A stretch of DNA of 37,888 nucleotides. Origin: an uncultured Ruminococcus sp. Its GTDB lineage: Bacteria; Bacillota; Clostridia; Oscillospirales; Ruminococcaceae. Position 1 is the first letter of the stretch. Every line of letters starts with the position of its first letter. Positions 7,546-14,271 of this stretch are shown piece after piece. The stretch lies in NCBI GenBank assembly GCA_937902395.1, contig CALGTV010000048.1, positions 1 to 37,888 of the forward strand, given 5' to 3'. The notes beneath the pieces were generated by a model. The model saw only the letters and a list, made by a program, of their open reading frames with translations. It did not search any database and was not told the DNA's origin. Made by a program: the position numbers and the translations under genes.

Positions 7546-7565
7546 CATATTTACCAATAGACGAA

Positions 7566-7745
7566 TTAAAAATCATCATCATATGGCGTGTTTGTGACAC
7601 AGTCTAATGTTCCGTCTTCGGTATACCATGTTGTTTGTCCAGTATCAGAATCATCATAGCCGTAAAAAGTCATGCCATCAGATTCATTTACAGAAATTCT
7701 GTCATAATCATCATCTGGAAATATATAACCTCCGAAATCACCCAT
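7566..7745 (-). CDS. Small acidic protein of unknown function (59 aa)
   Basis: A 59-residue reading frame from ATG (7745) to TAA (7566), starting MGDFGGYIFPDDDYDR and ending NTPYDDDF. It is rich in Asp, Tyr, Gly and Thr and very acidic. There is no membrane segment and no family I recognise. AAAGGAGG sits at 7760-7753, 7 nt before the ATG, a TTGACT-N17-TATAAT promoter lies upstream, and a terminator follows, so the gene looks real despite its size. It is divergent from an XRE repressor gene and shares operator-like palindromes with it, which suggests repressor control. The acidity would suit a DNA-mimic or antirepressor, but that is speculation. Confidence 0.7.
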   Translation of the reverse strand: MGDFGGYIFPDDDYDRISVNESDGMTFYGYDDSDTGQTTWYTEDGTLDCVTNTPYDDDF

Positions 7746-7778
7746 ATAAACACCTCCTTTTTGGTAATATTATGTTTT

Positions 7779-7794
7779 AGTACTTATTTGTACT
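7779..7794. promoter_or_regulatory. Operator-like palindrome O1 (AGTAC-N6-GTACT)
   Basis: AGTAC (7779-7783), six bases, GTACT (7790-7794). It lies just downstream of the predicted start of the 59-residue gene and shares sequence and spacing exactly with O2. Confidence 0.65.
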
Positions 7795-7803
7795 ATAATA
7801 ACC

Positions 7804-7832
7804 ATTATAACACTAAAATATGTTAAAGTCAA
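7804..7832 (-). promoter_or_regulatory. Sigma-A promoter of the 59-residue gene
   Basis: Minus strand: TTGACT (7832-7827), 17-bp spacer, TATAAT (7809-7804), start near 7797. The -35 box overlaps O2, and O1 lies at about +3 to +18, a normal layout for repression. Confidence 0.75.
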
Positions 7833-7854
7833 TAGTACCGATGAGTACTATTGA
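7829..7854. promoter_or_regulatory. Operator-like palindrome O2
   Basis: A 26-bp site with perfect 10-bp arms, TCAATAGTAC-N6-GTACTATTGA. It contains the same AGTAC-N6-GTACT core as O1. It overlaps the minus-strand -35 box and a plus-strand TTGACA (7851-7856), so one protein could control both directions. Confidence 0.7.
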
Positions 7855-7893
7855 CAATATCGGCAAACTGAATAAAAAAGGGGAGCATATTTT

Positions 7894-8109
7894 GTGTATT
7901 TTCAAAGGTTAAGGGATTTGCGTGAGGATATGGATATGAATCAGACAGAAATTGCCAGACTGCTTCATACAAGCCAGACGGTATATTCACGATATGAAAG
8001 AGGCTTTCAGACAATACCCATTGAGCATTTGCTTATATTGGCTGATTTTTACAAAGTATCAACAGATTATATACTTGGCAGGACGAATAAAAAGGAAATG
8101 AATAAATAA
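7894..8109 (+). CDS. Small XRE-type HTH repressor
   Basis: 71 residues, almost entirely one helix-turn-helix domain: L-R-E-D-M-D-M-N-Q-T-E-I-A-R-L-L (about 9-24), then T-S-Q-T-V-Y-S-R-Y-E-R-G (about 26-37), and a closing A-D-F-Y-K-V-S-T-D-Y-I-L-G-R helix. It starts at GTG (7894) with AAAGGGGAG 8 nt upstream; no ATG alternative keeps the first helix. It is divergent from the 59-residue gene with two AGTAC-N6-GTACT palindromes between them. It probably binds these and regulates both genes; direct binding is inferred from layout. Confidence 0.88.
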   Translation: MYFQRLRDLREDMDMNQTEIARLLHTSQTVYSRYERGFQTIPIEHLLILADFYKVSTDYILGRTNKKEMNK

Positions 8110-8112
8110 TAT

Positions 8113-8152
8113 AAAAAGGCGGTAGATTTCCGAATAACGTGAAATCTACCGC
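8113..8152. terminator. Bidirectional terminator between HTH gene and GH94 gene
   Basis: A 12-bp stem GCGGTAGATTTC/GAAATCTACCGC with a 10-nt loop. On the minus strand it ends in T5 (8117-8113), serving the cellobiose phosphorylase gene. On the plus strand the tail is the weaker TATTATTAATT. Confidence 0.8.
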
Positions 8153-8153
8153 T

Positions 8154-8180
8154 ATTATTAATTACGCATTACGCATTGAA
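8154..8180. repeat. Heptamer tandem repeat at GH94 stop codon
   Basis: Period-7 units ATTATTA, ATTACGC, ATTACGC, ATTGAAT. The array ends exactly at the stop codon (8183-8181) of the minus-strand GH94 gene. It shares the ATTACGC unit with the array at 33618-33659. Confidence 0.7.
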
Positions 8181-10637
8181 TCAGCCCATTACAACTTCAA
8201 CAGTATGAACTCCGCCCTCAGCAGCAGGGATAACATTTCCGTCAACAGCCTGTCCGTCAACAGTCATGCTTACAACGCCCTTGCAAACGTGGTTGGGATT
8301 CTTAACAGTGATGTTATAAGTTGCACCGCGGAACTTTCTTGTAGCTGTAAAGCCGTCCCACTCGTGAGGAATGGATGGGTCAACCTTAAGACCGTCCCAA
8401 TCGGGAGAGATTCCGAGGATATACTGGGAAATAGCAACCATATTCCAAGCAGCAGTACCAGTCAGCCATGAGTTCTTACCCTCACCAAAACGGCTTGCAT
8501 CCTTACCTGCGATCATCTGACCGTATACATAAGGCTCTGTCTTGTGGAGGTCGGAAATATCCTCATTGAAAGCAGGAGCAATCTTGCTGTAGTACTCAAA
8601 TGCCTTGTCACCTCTGCCTGCATAAGCCTCAGCACAGATAATCCAAGCATTGTTGTGTGTGAAGATACCTGCGTTTTCCTTATATCCGCCGGGATATGTG
8701 GAAATTTCACCGTACTGAATATAGTACTTGGAGAATGCAGGGTTATTAAGAACAAGACCGTACTGAGTATTGAGGTATTTGTCAATAGATTCGAGAGTCT
8801 TGATATCAGCTCCCTCATCCTTACCAATTTCGGACATTACAGCGAAGCCCTGAGGCTCGATGAATATCTTACCTTCCTCGCACTCCTTAGAGCCCATTTT
8901 AGCGCCTGTAGAATCGTAAGCACGGAGGAACCAGTCACCGTCAAATGCGGATTCCATAACATTCTTCTTCATCTTGTCTATTTCAGCCTGAGCAGCAGCA
9001 GCCTCGTCATCCTTGCCGAGATGCTTGAGAATTGCAACATAATTAGGACCTGCATAAGTGAACAGAGTAGCAACCATTACAGACTCAGCAATCTTGGAGT
9101 AACCACCCTCAGCAGCAAACTTGGGATTTGTATAAGTCTGGAAGCTCTCACCGGGAGTATCGGAATAGCATGAAAGGTTGATACAGTCGTTCCAGTCAGC
9201 ACGCATAGCAAGAGGCAGACCGTGAGGACCGAGGTTATTTACAATCTTGTAGAAAGAAACTTTGAGGTGGTCGAGCATGGGCTTAGCCTTTGACATATCA
9301 TTGTCGTAAGGAACAAGCTCATCAAGGAGTGACCAGTCGCCTGTTTCTCTGATATAAGCGGAAACAGAGAGAATCATCCACAGCGGGTCGTCTGAGAAGT
9401 CGCCGCCGATATCTGAGTTACCCTTCTTTGTAAGGGGCTGATACTGGTGATAGCATCCGCCGTCTTCAAGCTGAGTAGAAGCGATGTCGATAATACGCTC
9501 TCTTGCGCGGTCAGGAATCTGATGAACGAAACCGAGGATATCCTGGTTGGAATCACGGAAGCCCATACCACGGCCGATACCGCTTTCGAAGTAGGAAGCA
9601 GAACGTGAGAGGTTGAAAGTAACCATACACTGATACTGATTCCAGATATTAACCATACGATTAACTTTATCGTCGGAAGTATTAACATTGAGGATACCGA
9701 GAAGCTCGTCCCATGCAGCTTTAAGCTCAGCAAGACCTGCAGCAACCTTTTCTGGTGTGTTGTACTGGTCAATCATAGCGAGAGCCTTTTCCTTGTTGAT
9801 TGTTACGCCGTCAGCCTCGAACTTCTTGTCAGCAGGCATTTCAACATAACCGAGGATAAAGATAAGAGTCTTGGATTCGCCGGGAGCGAGAGTAATCTTC
9901 TTGTAGTGAGAAGCAATAGGAGACCAACCGTCTGCAAATGAATTATTAGCAGCGTTAGCCATAACAGCCTGTGGGTCATTGAAACCATTGTAGAGACCGA
10001 TAAAGGAATCTCTGTCTGTATCGTAACCGTCGATTTCATCATTTACAGTATAGAAAGCGAAGTGGTCGCGTCTGTCTCTGTACTCAGTCTTGTGGTAGAT
10101 TGTAGAGCCTACTACTTCAACACGACCTGTAGAGAAGTTTCTCTGGAAGTTTGTGCAGTCGTCCTGAGCGTCCCAAAGACACCATTCAGCAAATGAGAAA
10201 AGTGAGAATGACTTTTCTTCTGTACCCTCGTTTGTGAGAACAACCTGCTGAACTTCGCCATTGTAGTTCTGAGGAACAAAGAAAGTAACCTGAGCTTTCA
10301 GGTCGTTCTTCTTACCTGTGATGATTGTATATCCCATACCGTGACGGCACTCGTAAGAATCAAGCTCTGTCTTTACAGGAGACCAGCCGGGGTTCCAAAC
10401 TGTACCATTATCGTTGATATAGAAATAACGTCCGCCCATATCGATTGGAACATTGTTGTAGCGGTAACGTGTAATACGTCTGAGACGAGCGTCCTTATAG
10501 AAGCTGTAGCCTCCTGCTGTGTTTGAAATCAGTGAAAAGAAAGCCTGTGTTCCGAGGTAGTTAATCCACGGATAAGGTGTTCTGGGGGAATTAATGACGT
10601 ATTCCTTATTTGCGTCGTCAAAAAATCCGAACTTCAT
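8181..10637 (-). CDS. Cellobiose phosphorylase (GH94)
   Basis: 818 residues, the usual full length for GH94 cellobiose phosphorylases. It would split cellobiose with phosphate into glucose 1-phosphate and glucose in the cytoplasm, saving ATP during cellulose use. The N-terminus MKFGFFDDANKEYVINSP, the R-Y-R-Y-N-N-V-P segment and the MRADWNDCINLS motif (catalytic Asp near 484) are typical of cellobiose rather than cellodextrin or chitobiose phosphorylases. No signal peptide. The start follows AAGGAG, and a promoter lies about 120 nt upstream. No sugar transporter is adjacent. An aldose-epimerase-like gene is two genes upstream and could act on the released glucose. Confidence 0.93.
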   Translation of the reverse strand: MKFGFFDDANKEYVINSPRTPYPWINYLGTQAFFSLISNTAGGYSFYKDARLRRITRYRYNNVPIDMGGRYFYINDNGTVWNPGWSPVKTELDSYECRHGMGYTIITGKKNDLKAQVTFFVPQNYNGEVQQVVLTNEGTEEKSFSLFSFAEWCLWDAQDDCTNFQRNFSTGRVEVVGSTIYHKTEYRDRRDHFAFYTVNDEIDGYDTDRDSFIGLYNGFNDPQAVMANAANNSFADGWSPIASHYKKITLAPGESKTLIFILGYVEMPADKKFEADGVTINKEKALAMIDQYNTPEKVAAGLAELKAAWDELLGILNVNTSDDKVNRMVNIWNQYQCMVTFNLSRSASYFESGIGRGMGFRDSNQDILGFVHQIPDRARERIIDIASTQLEDGGCYHQYQPLTKKGNSDIGGDFSDDPLWMILSVSAYIRETGDWSLLDELVPYDNDMSKAKPMLDHLKVSFYKIVNNLGPHGLPLAMRADWNDCINLSCYSDTPGESFQTYTNPKFAAEGGYSKIAESVMVATLFTYAGPNYVAILKHLGKDDEAAAAQAEIDKMKKNVMESAFDGDWFLRAYDSTGAKMGSKECEEGKIFIEPQGFAVMSEIGKDEGADIKTLESIDKYLNTQYGLVLNNPAFSKYYIQYGEISTYPGGYKENAGIFTHNNAWIICAEAYAGRGDKAFEYYSKIAPAFNEDISDLHKTEPYVYGQMIAGKDASRFGEGKNSWLTGTAAWNMVAISQYILGISPDWDGLKVDPSIPHEWDGFTATRKFRGATYNITVKNPNHVCKGVVSMTVDGQAVDGNVIPAAEGGVHTVEVVMG

Positions 10638-10703
10638 TGTAATCTACTCCTTACTTAATATATTGATAGTTGATAATATCGCCGCGTTACGTTGGTTAAA
10701 TCA

Positions 10704-10728
10704 GATAACCTCAGCGTGTAGGTTTATC
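10704..10728 (-). promoter_or_regulatory. Leader hairpin of the GH94 mRNA
   Basis: In the roughly 120-nt untranslated leader, GATAAACCT and AGGTTATC pair around an 8-nt loop with one bulged base. There is no T tract, so it is not a terminator. A role in mRNA stability or control is possible but not shown. Confidence 0.35.
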
Positions 10729-10764
10729 AGCTAAAAAAGTCCGATAACTCAAATATCACTTATT

Positions 10765-10793
10765 ATTATAACATAAAATGAATAATAATACAA
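10765..10793 (-). promoter_or_regulatory. Sigma-A promoter of the GH94 gene
   Basis: Minus strand: TTGTAT (10793-10788), 17-bp spacer, TATAAT (10770-10765). Predicted start near 10758, leaving a long leader before the ATG at 10637. Confidence 0.7.
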
Positions 10794-10861
10794 GTGTGTT
10801 GCTTGCCTTATGCGATAGATTTTTTTTGATTTTTTTTGTGCATAACTAACAAATACTGATC

Positions 10862-11491
10862 TTAAATTACATCGTTAGCGTATTTGCCGTTCTTTTTTAC
10901 GGCATACCTCACATTGACGCTTTCGCCTATACGGCTTAATCTATGCTTGTCGTCACAATCCTCAAAGGTATGTTCAATGCCGTCAGCATCTTGGTATAAA
11001 ATTTTAGCAAAATAGAATTTCACATTGTTGTCTCCGTCAATACGAACATCAATAATTCTGCCTTTTGTGAATTTTCCCTCTGCATCGAGAAGTTTCTTTT
11101 CTGAAACTTCTACAAGGACGGATTTGATGATAAATAAACCGCCCAAGCAGGCAATGCCTGAAATACCTGCAAAGAGCATAAGCGACATTGGAGATTTGAC
11201 CTGTGCTGTATTGGGATTATTAGGGAGAATATAGGCATCAATAGTATCATTGACAGAAACACTCCCAGCATTTACGATTTCTACATCAATCTGATTTCCG
11301 TCTTTATCTAAGTAATAGCCGTCAGCATATCGTCTTTTGCCTATTAATGTCACATCGGTAACTGTACATTCTACAAGGGTTCCTTCGCCTGACTTGGCTT
11401 TTTCTTTTATGCAAGCAAAGGCGAAAATGCCTATTCCGAAAAGAATCAGCACAATACCGATAGCGATTGCTTTTTTAACATTGTATTTCAT
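10862..11491 (-). CDS. DUF3592-like membrane protein
   Basis: 209 residues with two hydrophobic helices (about 8-28 and 100-123) that separate two similar beta-rich domains (about 35-95 and 135-205). Each domain has a V-x-V-N-D/E-T/S-V-x-V/A-x-Y pattern, as in DUF3592-type proteins. Function is unknown for the family. The start at 11491 follows AGGAG by 9 nt and lies 17 nt after the epimerase stop codon, so the two are probably co-transcribed. Confidence 0.6.
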   Translation of the reverse strand: MKYNVKKAIAIGIVLILFGIGIFAFACIKEKAKSGEGTLVECTVTDVTLIGKRRYADGYYLDKDGNQIDVEIVNAGSVSVNDTIDAYILPNNPNTAQVKSPMSLMLFAGISGIACLGGLFIIKSVLVEVSEKKLLDAEGKFTKGRIIDVRIDGDNNVKFYFAKILYQDADGIEHTFEDCDDKHRLSRIGESVNVRYAVKKNGKYANDVI

Positions 11492-11508
11492 TCTTAACAG
11501 CTCCTATG

Positions 11509-12519
11509 TCAAGCCATTGTGAAGAATCTCTGATGTGCAGTAAATTCTTCGCCCGGTTTAACCTCACGATATCCTGTAACTTCGGGTGAAAGGCTAAGAT
11601 TTGGAGCGTCAATCATAGCAGTCATAGGCTCGGGACAGAAATAGTGATTAAATCCGCGGTCATTCCAGATAATCCAGAATCCGTATTCGTCGGAAACCTC
11701 GTAGCAGAGCTTCTTTCCGCTTGCAATATCTTCAGCGATAACGCCGTGGAATTCCATACCGTCCAGCTTTGTTGTCTCAGCGATGTACATATCGTTGTCA
11801 ACTACCTGTAAAACAGGGCATTTTGTACCCTCTTTATACTCCAAATCCCACATTGTAAGGGATTTGAGCTGTTCTGTTGGGAGACATCTTTCATTGAGCT
11901 CGCACTTCTTGCCTACGGGCACAGTAAGGCGGATATCCTCCTCTTTTGCGCCGTCAACAAAAGGAGCATTTATAGCTGTATGAGAAGCAAGGGACATGGG
12001 AAGAACCTTGTCGTCGTTGTTGATAAAGCAGATATCCTGTTCAAGACCGCTTGCAGACAGAGTGAAAGTATACTCAGCTGTAAAGCGGATTGGGAGATAC
12101 TGGAAGAATTCGTCCCTTTCGTCGTAAACGTAGCGTGTTTTTACCCATGCACAATTGCTGTCGGCATTGTGCTCAATGACTTCAAATGTGCGCTTGTGAA
12201 TAAAACCATGGATATGGTTGTTGTAGGGCGCTTTTTCGTTTACAGGGAGCTGATATGTGCCGTCGGAGGTTTTAAGAATACCATCTGCGAATCTGTTAGG
12301 GAGATAAAGGGTAGGAAGTCCCCAAACCTCAGCGGACTGGAAAATATCATCAAAGGTATTGTCGGGATTCCAGCGGAAGAACTCCATAGCCTCATTGTTG
12401 TTGCGGAGGCGGATAACATTGCAGCCGATTTCGTAAGCAATGAGTGCTTCATAGCCTCCTGCGGACAGTTTCACGCAGGTCATGCCGTTGTGGTTCATAA
12501 GTTGAGTTGTGTTATTCAT
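11509..12519 (-). CDS. Aldose 1-epimerase-like protein
   Basis: 336 residues of the galactose mutarotase fold. NNHIHG (H102/H104), a second His in SLASHTAINAPF (H180) and Glu in the CPEPMT segment (E297) match the catalytic set of aldose epimerases. It would interconvert alpha and beta forms of a sugar such as glucose, but the exact sugar is uncertain because the family is broad. I chose the ATG at 12519 over a TTG nine bases upstream. It is the first gene of a unit with the DUF3592-like gene, next to cellobiose phosphorylase. Confidence 0.82.
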   Translation of the reverse strand: MNNTTQLMNHNGMTCVKLSAGGYEALIAYEIGCNVIRLRNNNEAMEFFRWNPDNTFDDIFQSAEVWGLPTLYLPNRFADGILKTSDGTYQLPVNEKAPYNNHIHGFIHKRTFEVIEHNADSNCAWVKTRYVYDERDEFFQYLPIRFTAEYTFTLSASGLEQDICFINNDDKVLPMSLASHTAINAPFVDGAKEEDIRLTVPVGKKCELNERCLPTEQLKSLTMWDLEYKEGTKCPVLQVVDNDMYIAETTKLDGMEFHGVIAEDIASGKKLCYEVSDEYGFWIIWNDRGFNHYFCPEPMTAMIDAPNLSLSPEVTGYREVKPGEEFTAHQRFFTMA

Positions 12520-12565
12520 AAAAATCAAAACCTTTCTTTGAGATTTTTCGTATCATTGTTTTTAT

Positions 12566-12594
12566 ATTATAACATATTTGAGATGATTTGTAAA
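12566..12594 (-). promoter_or_regulatory. Sigma-A promoter of the epimerase gene
   Basis: Minus strand: TTTACA (12594-12589), 17-bp spacer, TATAAT (12571-12566), with a leader of about 40 nt. Confidence 0.7.
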
Positions 12595-12655
12595 GTATTT
12601 TTTGTAAAATTTGCTGTCAGATGTGCAATCTCACAAAATGAAAATATATGAAAAA

Positions 12656-12703
12656 GGACACGGCGCGCCGTGTCCGCAATTTCGAAATGAAAATCAGATT
12701 TTT
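12656..12703. repeat. Type-B palindromic repeat with tail
   Basis: GGACACGGCGCGCCGTGTCC (12656-12675) is a perfect 20-bp palindrome. It is followed by GCAATTTCGAAATGAAAATC, a variant of the tail seen after the type-A repeats. It lies between the epimerase promoter and the citrate synthase stop codon. Confidence 0.8.
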
Positions 12704-12731
12704 TAAAATTTCTGTTTTATCGCCCTTGAAA

Positions 12732-14081
12732 TCAATCAATTCTGTTTTCCATATCTGTGTATGCTCTTACAGGAGATATTGCCTTGTAAGCAGGACGAAT
12801 AATCTTGTTGGAGTTGATAAGTTCCTCAATTCGATGTGCAGACCAGCCTGCAATACGGGAAATTGCGAAAAGGGGAGTGAAAAGCTCGTCGGGTATGCCA
12901 AGCATACGATAAACAAATCCGCTGTAGAAATCCACATTTGCGCATACGCCTTTGTATATGCGTCTTTCCTCAGCGATAACCTCGGGAGCGAGACGTTCAA
13001 CCATAGCGTAGAGGTTGAATTCGTCGTGCAAACCCTTTTCGGAGCTTAACTTCTCAACAAATCCCTTGAAAACAGTTGCTCTGGGGTCGGAGTGGGAATA
13101 TACAGCGTGTCCCATGCCGTAGATAAGTCCTGCATTGTCGAAAGCTTCCTTGTGGAGCAGTTTTTTCAGATACTCTCTTACCTCGCTTTCGTCAGTCCAG
13201 TCCTTGATATTCTGCTTCATATCGTCAAACATGAGCGCAACCTTGATATTTGCGCCGCCGTGTTTTGGTCCTTTAAGTGAGCCTAAAGCTGCCGCAATAG
13301 CGGAATAGGTATCAGTTCCCGATGAAGATACAACATGAACTGTAAATGTTGAGTTATTGCCGCCGCCGTGTTCCGCATGAAGAACGAGGGCAAGGTCAAG
13401 AATACGAGCTTCAAGCTCAGTATATTTCTGGTCGGGACGAAGCATGTAGAGCAGATTTTCTGCAATTGAAAGCTCAGGATTAGGGTCGTGGATAAAGAAG
13501 CTGCCGCCCTCACGAGTGTATCTATATGTGTGATATCCGTAAACCGCAAGAAGAGGAAACAGGGTTATAAGGGACAAACTCTGTCTCAGTACATTTGCTA
13601 TAGTTATATCATTTGCGTTATTATCATAGGAATAGAGAGATAGCACTGATTTTGCAAGAATGTTCATCATATTATCGCTGGGGGATTTCATGATGATATC
13701 TCTTGTAAATGTAGGCGGAAGATTTCTTGCCTCAATAAGGATTTTTTTGAATTCCGCAAGTTCTGCCGCGGTAGGCATTTTGCCGAACAGGAGGAGATAT
13801 ATGGTTTCTTCAAATCCAAAACGTTTTTCCTTGATAAAACCGTCAACAATATCTTCAACGTCAATTCCGCGGTACAAAAGCTTTCCGAAACCGTTTTCAT
13901 CAACGTTTATAGTGCTGATATTGGTAAGTCCTGCAACAACACCGTTTCCGTTGATGTCTCTTAGACCGCGTTTAACGTCGTATAGGGTGTAAAGGTCGGG
14001 GTTTATACGATATCCCTCAATTGATTTGTCAGCGAGTTTCTGGATTTCGGGGGTAAGACCTATGATTTCGTTTTTTCTCAT
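12732..14081 (-). CDS. gltA: Citrate synthase
   Basis: 449 residues. It condenses oxaloacetate and acetyl-CoA to citrate, which in anaerobes feeds 2-oxoglutarate and glutamate synthesis. The catalytic His in LHAEHGGGN (near 234), the second His in GMGHAVYSHSDPRA (near 324) and the Asp in NVDFYSGFVYRMLGIP (near 382) are all present. I chose the ATG at 14081 because AAAAGGAGG precedes it; a longer upstream frame has no such site. It has its own promoter, and no aconitase or isocitrate dehydrogenase is adjacent. A 2-methylcitrate synthase activity cannot be excluded from sequence alone. Confidence 0.93.
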   Translation of the reverse strand: MRKNEIIGLTPEIQKLADKSIEGYRINPDLYTLYDVKRGLRDINGNGVVAGLTNISTINVDENGFGKLLYRGIDVEDIVDGFIKEKRFGFEETIYLLLFGKMPTAAELAEFKKILIEARNLPPTFTRDIIMKSPSDNMMNILAKSVLSLYSYDNNANDITIANVLRQSLSLITLFPLLAVYGYHTYRYTREGGSFFIHDPNPELSIAENLLYMLRPDQKYTELEARILDLALVLHAEHGGGNNSTFTVHVVSSSGTDTYSAIAAALGSLKGPKHGGANIKVALMFDDMKQNIKDWTDESEVREYLKKLLHKEAFDNAGLIYGMGHAVYSHSDPRATVFKGFVEKLSSEKGLHDEFNLYAMVERLAPEVIAEERRIYKGVCANVDFYSGFVYRMLGIPDELFTPLFAISRIAGWSAHRIEELINSNKIIRPAYKAISPVRAYTDMENRID

Positions 14082-14133
14082 TATACGTCCTCCTTTTGGT
14101 AATACTGTCAGTAAATAATAAGTAGATATATAC

Positions 14134-14162
14134 ATTATAACATATATAAACAAATTTGTCAA
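14134..14162 (-). promoter_or_regulatory. Sigma-A promoter of citrate synthase
   Basis: Minus strand: consensus TTGACA (14162-14157), 17-bp spacer, consensus TATAAT (14139-14134). This is one of the strongest promoters in the window; the leader is about 45 nt. Confidence 0.85.
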
Positions 14163-14231
14163 GTTAAGTTCAAGGAATATGTACATTTTTCAAGAATTGC
14201 CAACAATTTTTGTAAACTTCATTAATAATGC

Positions 14232-14264
14232 AAAAAACGGCTCTGCACGAAAGCAAAGCCGTTT
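14232..14264 (-). terminator. Intrinsic terminator of the polythreonine gene
   Basis: Minus strand: AAACGGCTTTGC, 6-nt loop, GCAGAGCCGTTT (one non-canonical position), then T6. It starts 8 nt after the stop codon at 14272. Confidence 0.8.
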
Positions 14265-14271
14265 GTGTTAT

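Noticed and set aside
7394..7600. A minus-strand frame downstream of the 59-residue gene
   Set aside because: It runs through terminators and palindromic repeats and overlaps the better-supported 59-residue gene.
8544..9173. A 209-codon plus-strand frame inside the cellobiose phosphorylase gene
   Set aside because: The minus-strand GH94 protein is full length with all motifs; the antisense frame has no ribosome binding site and no family resemblance.
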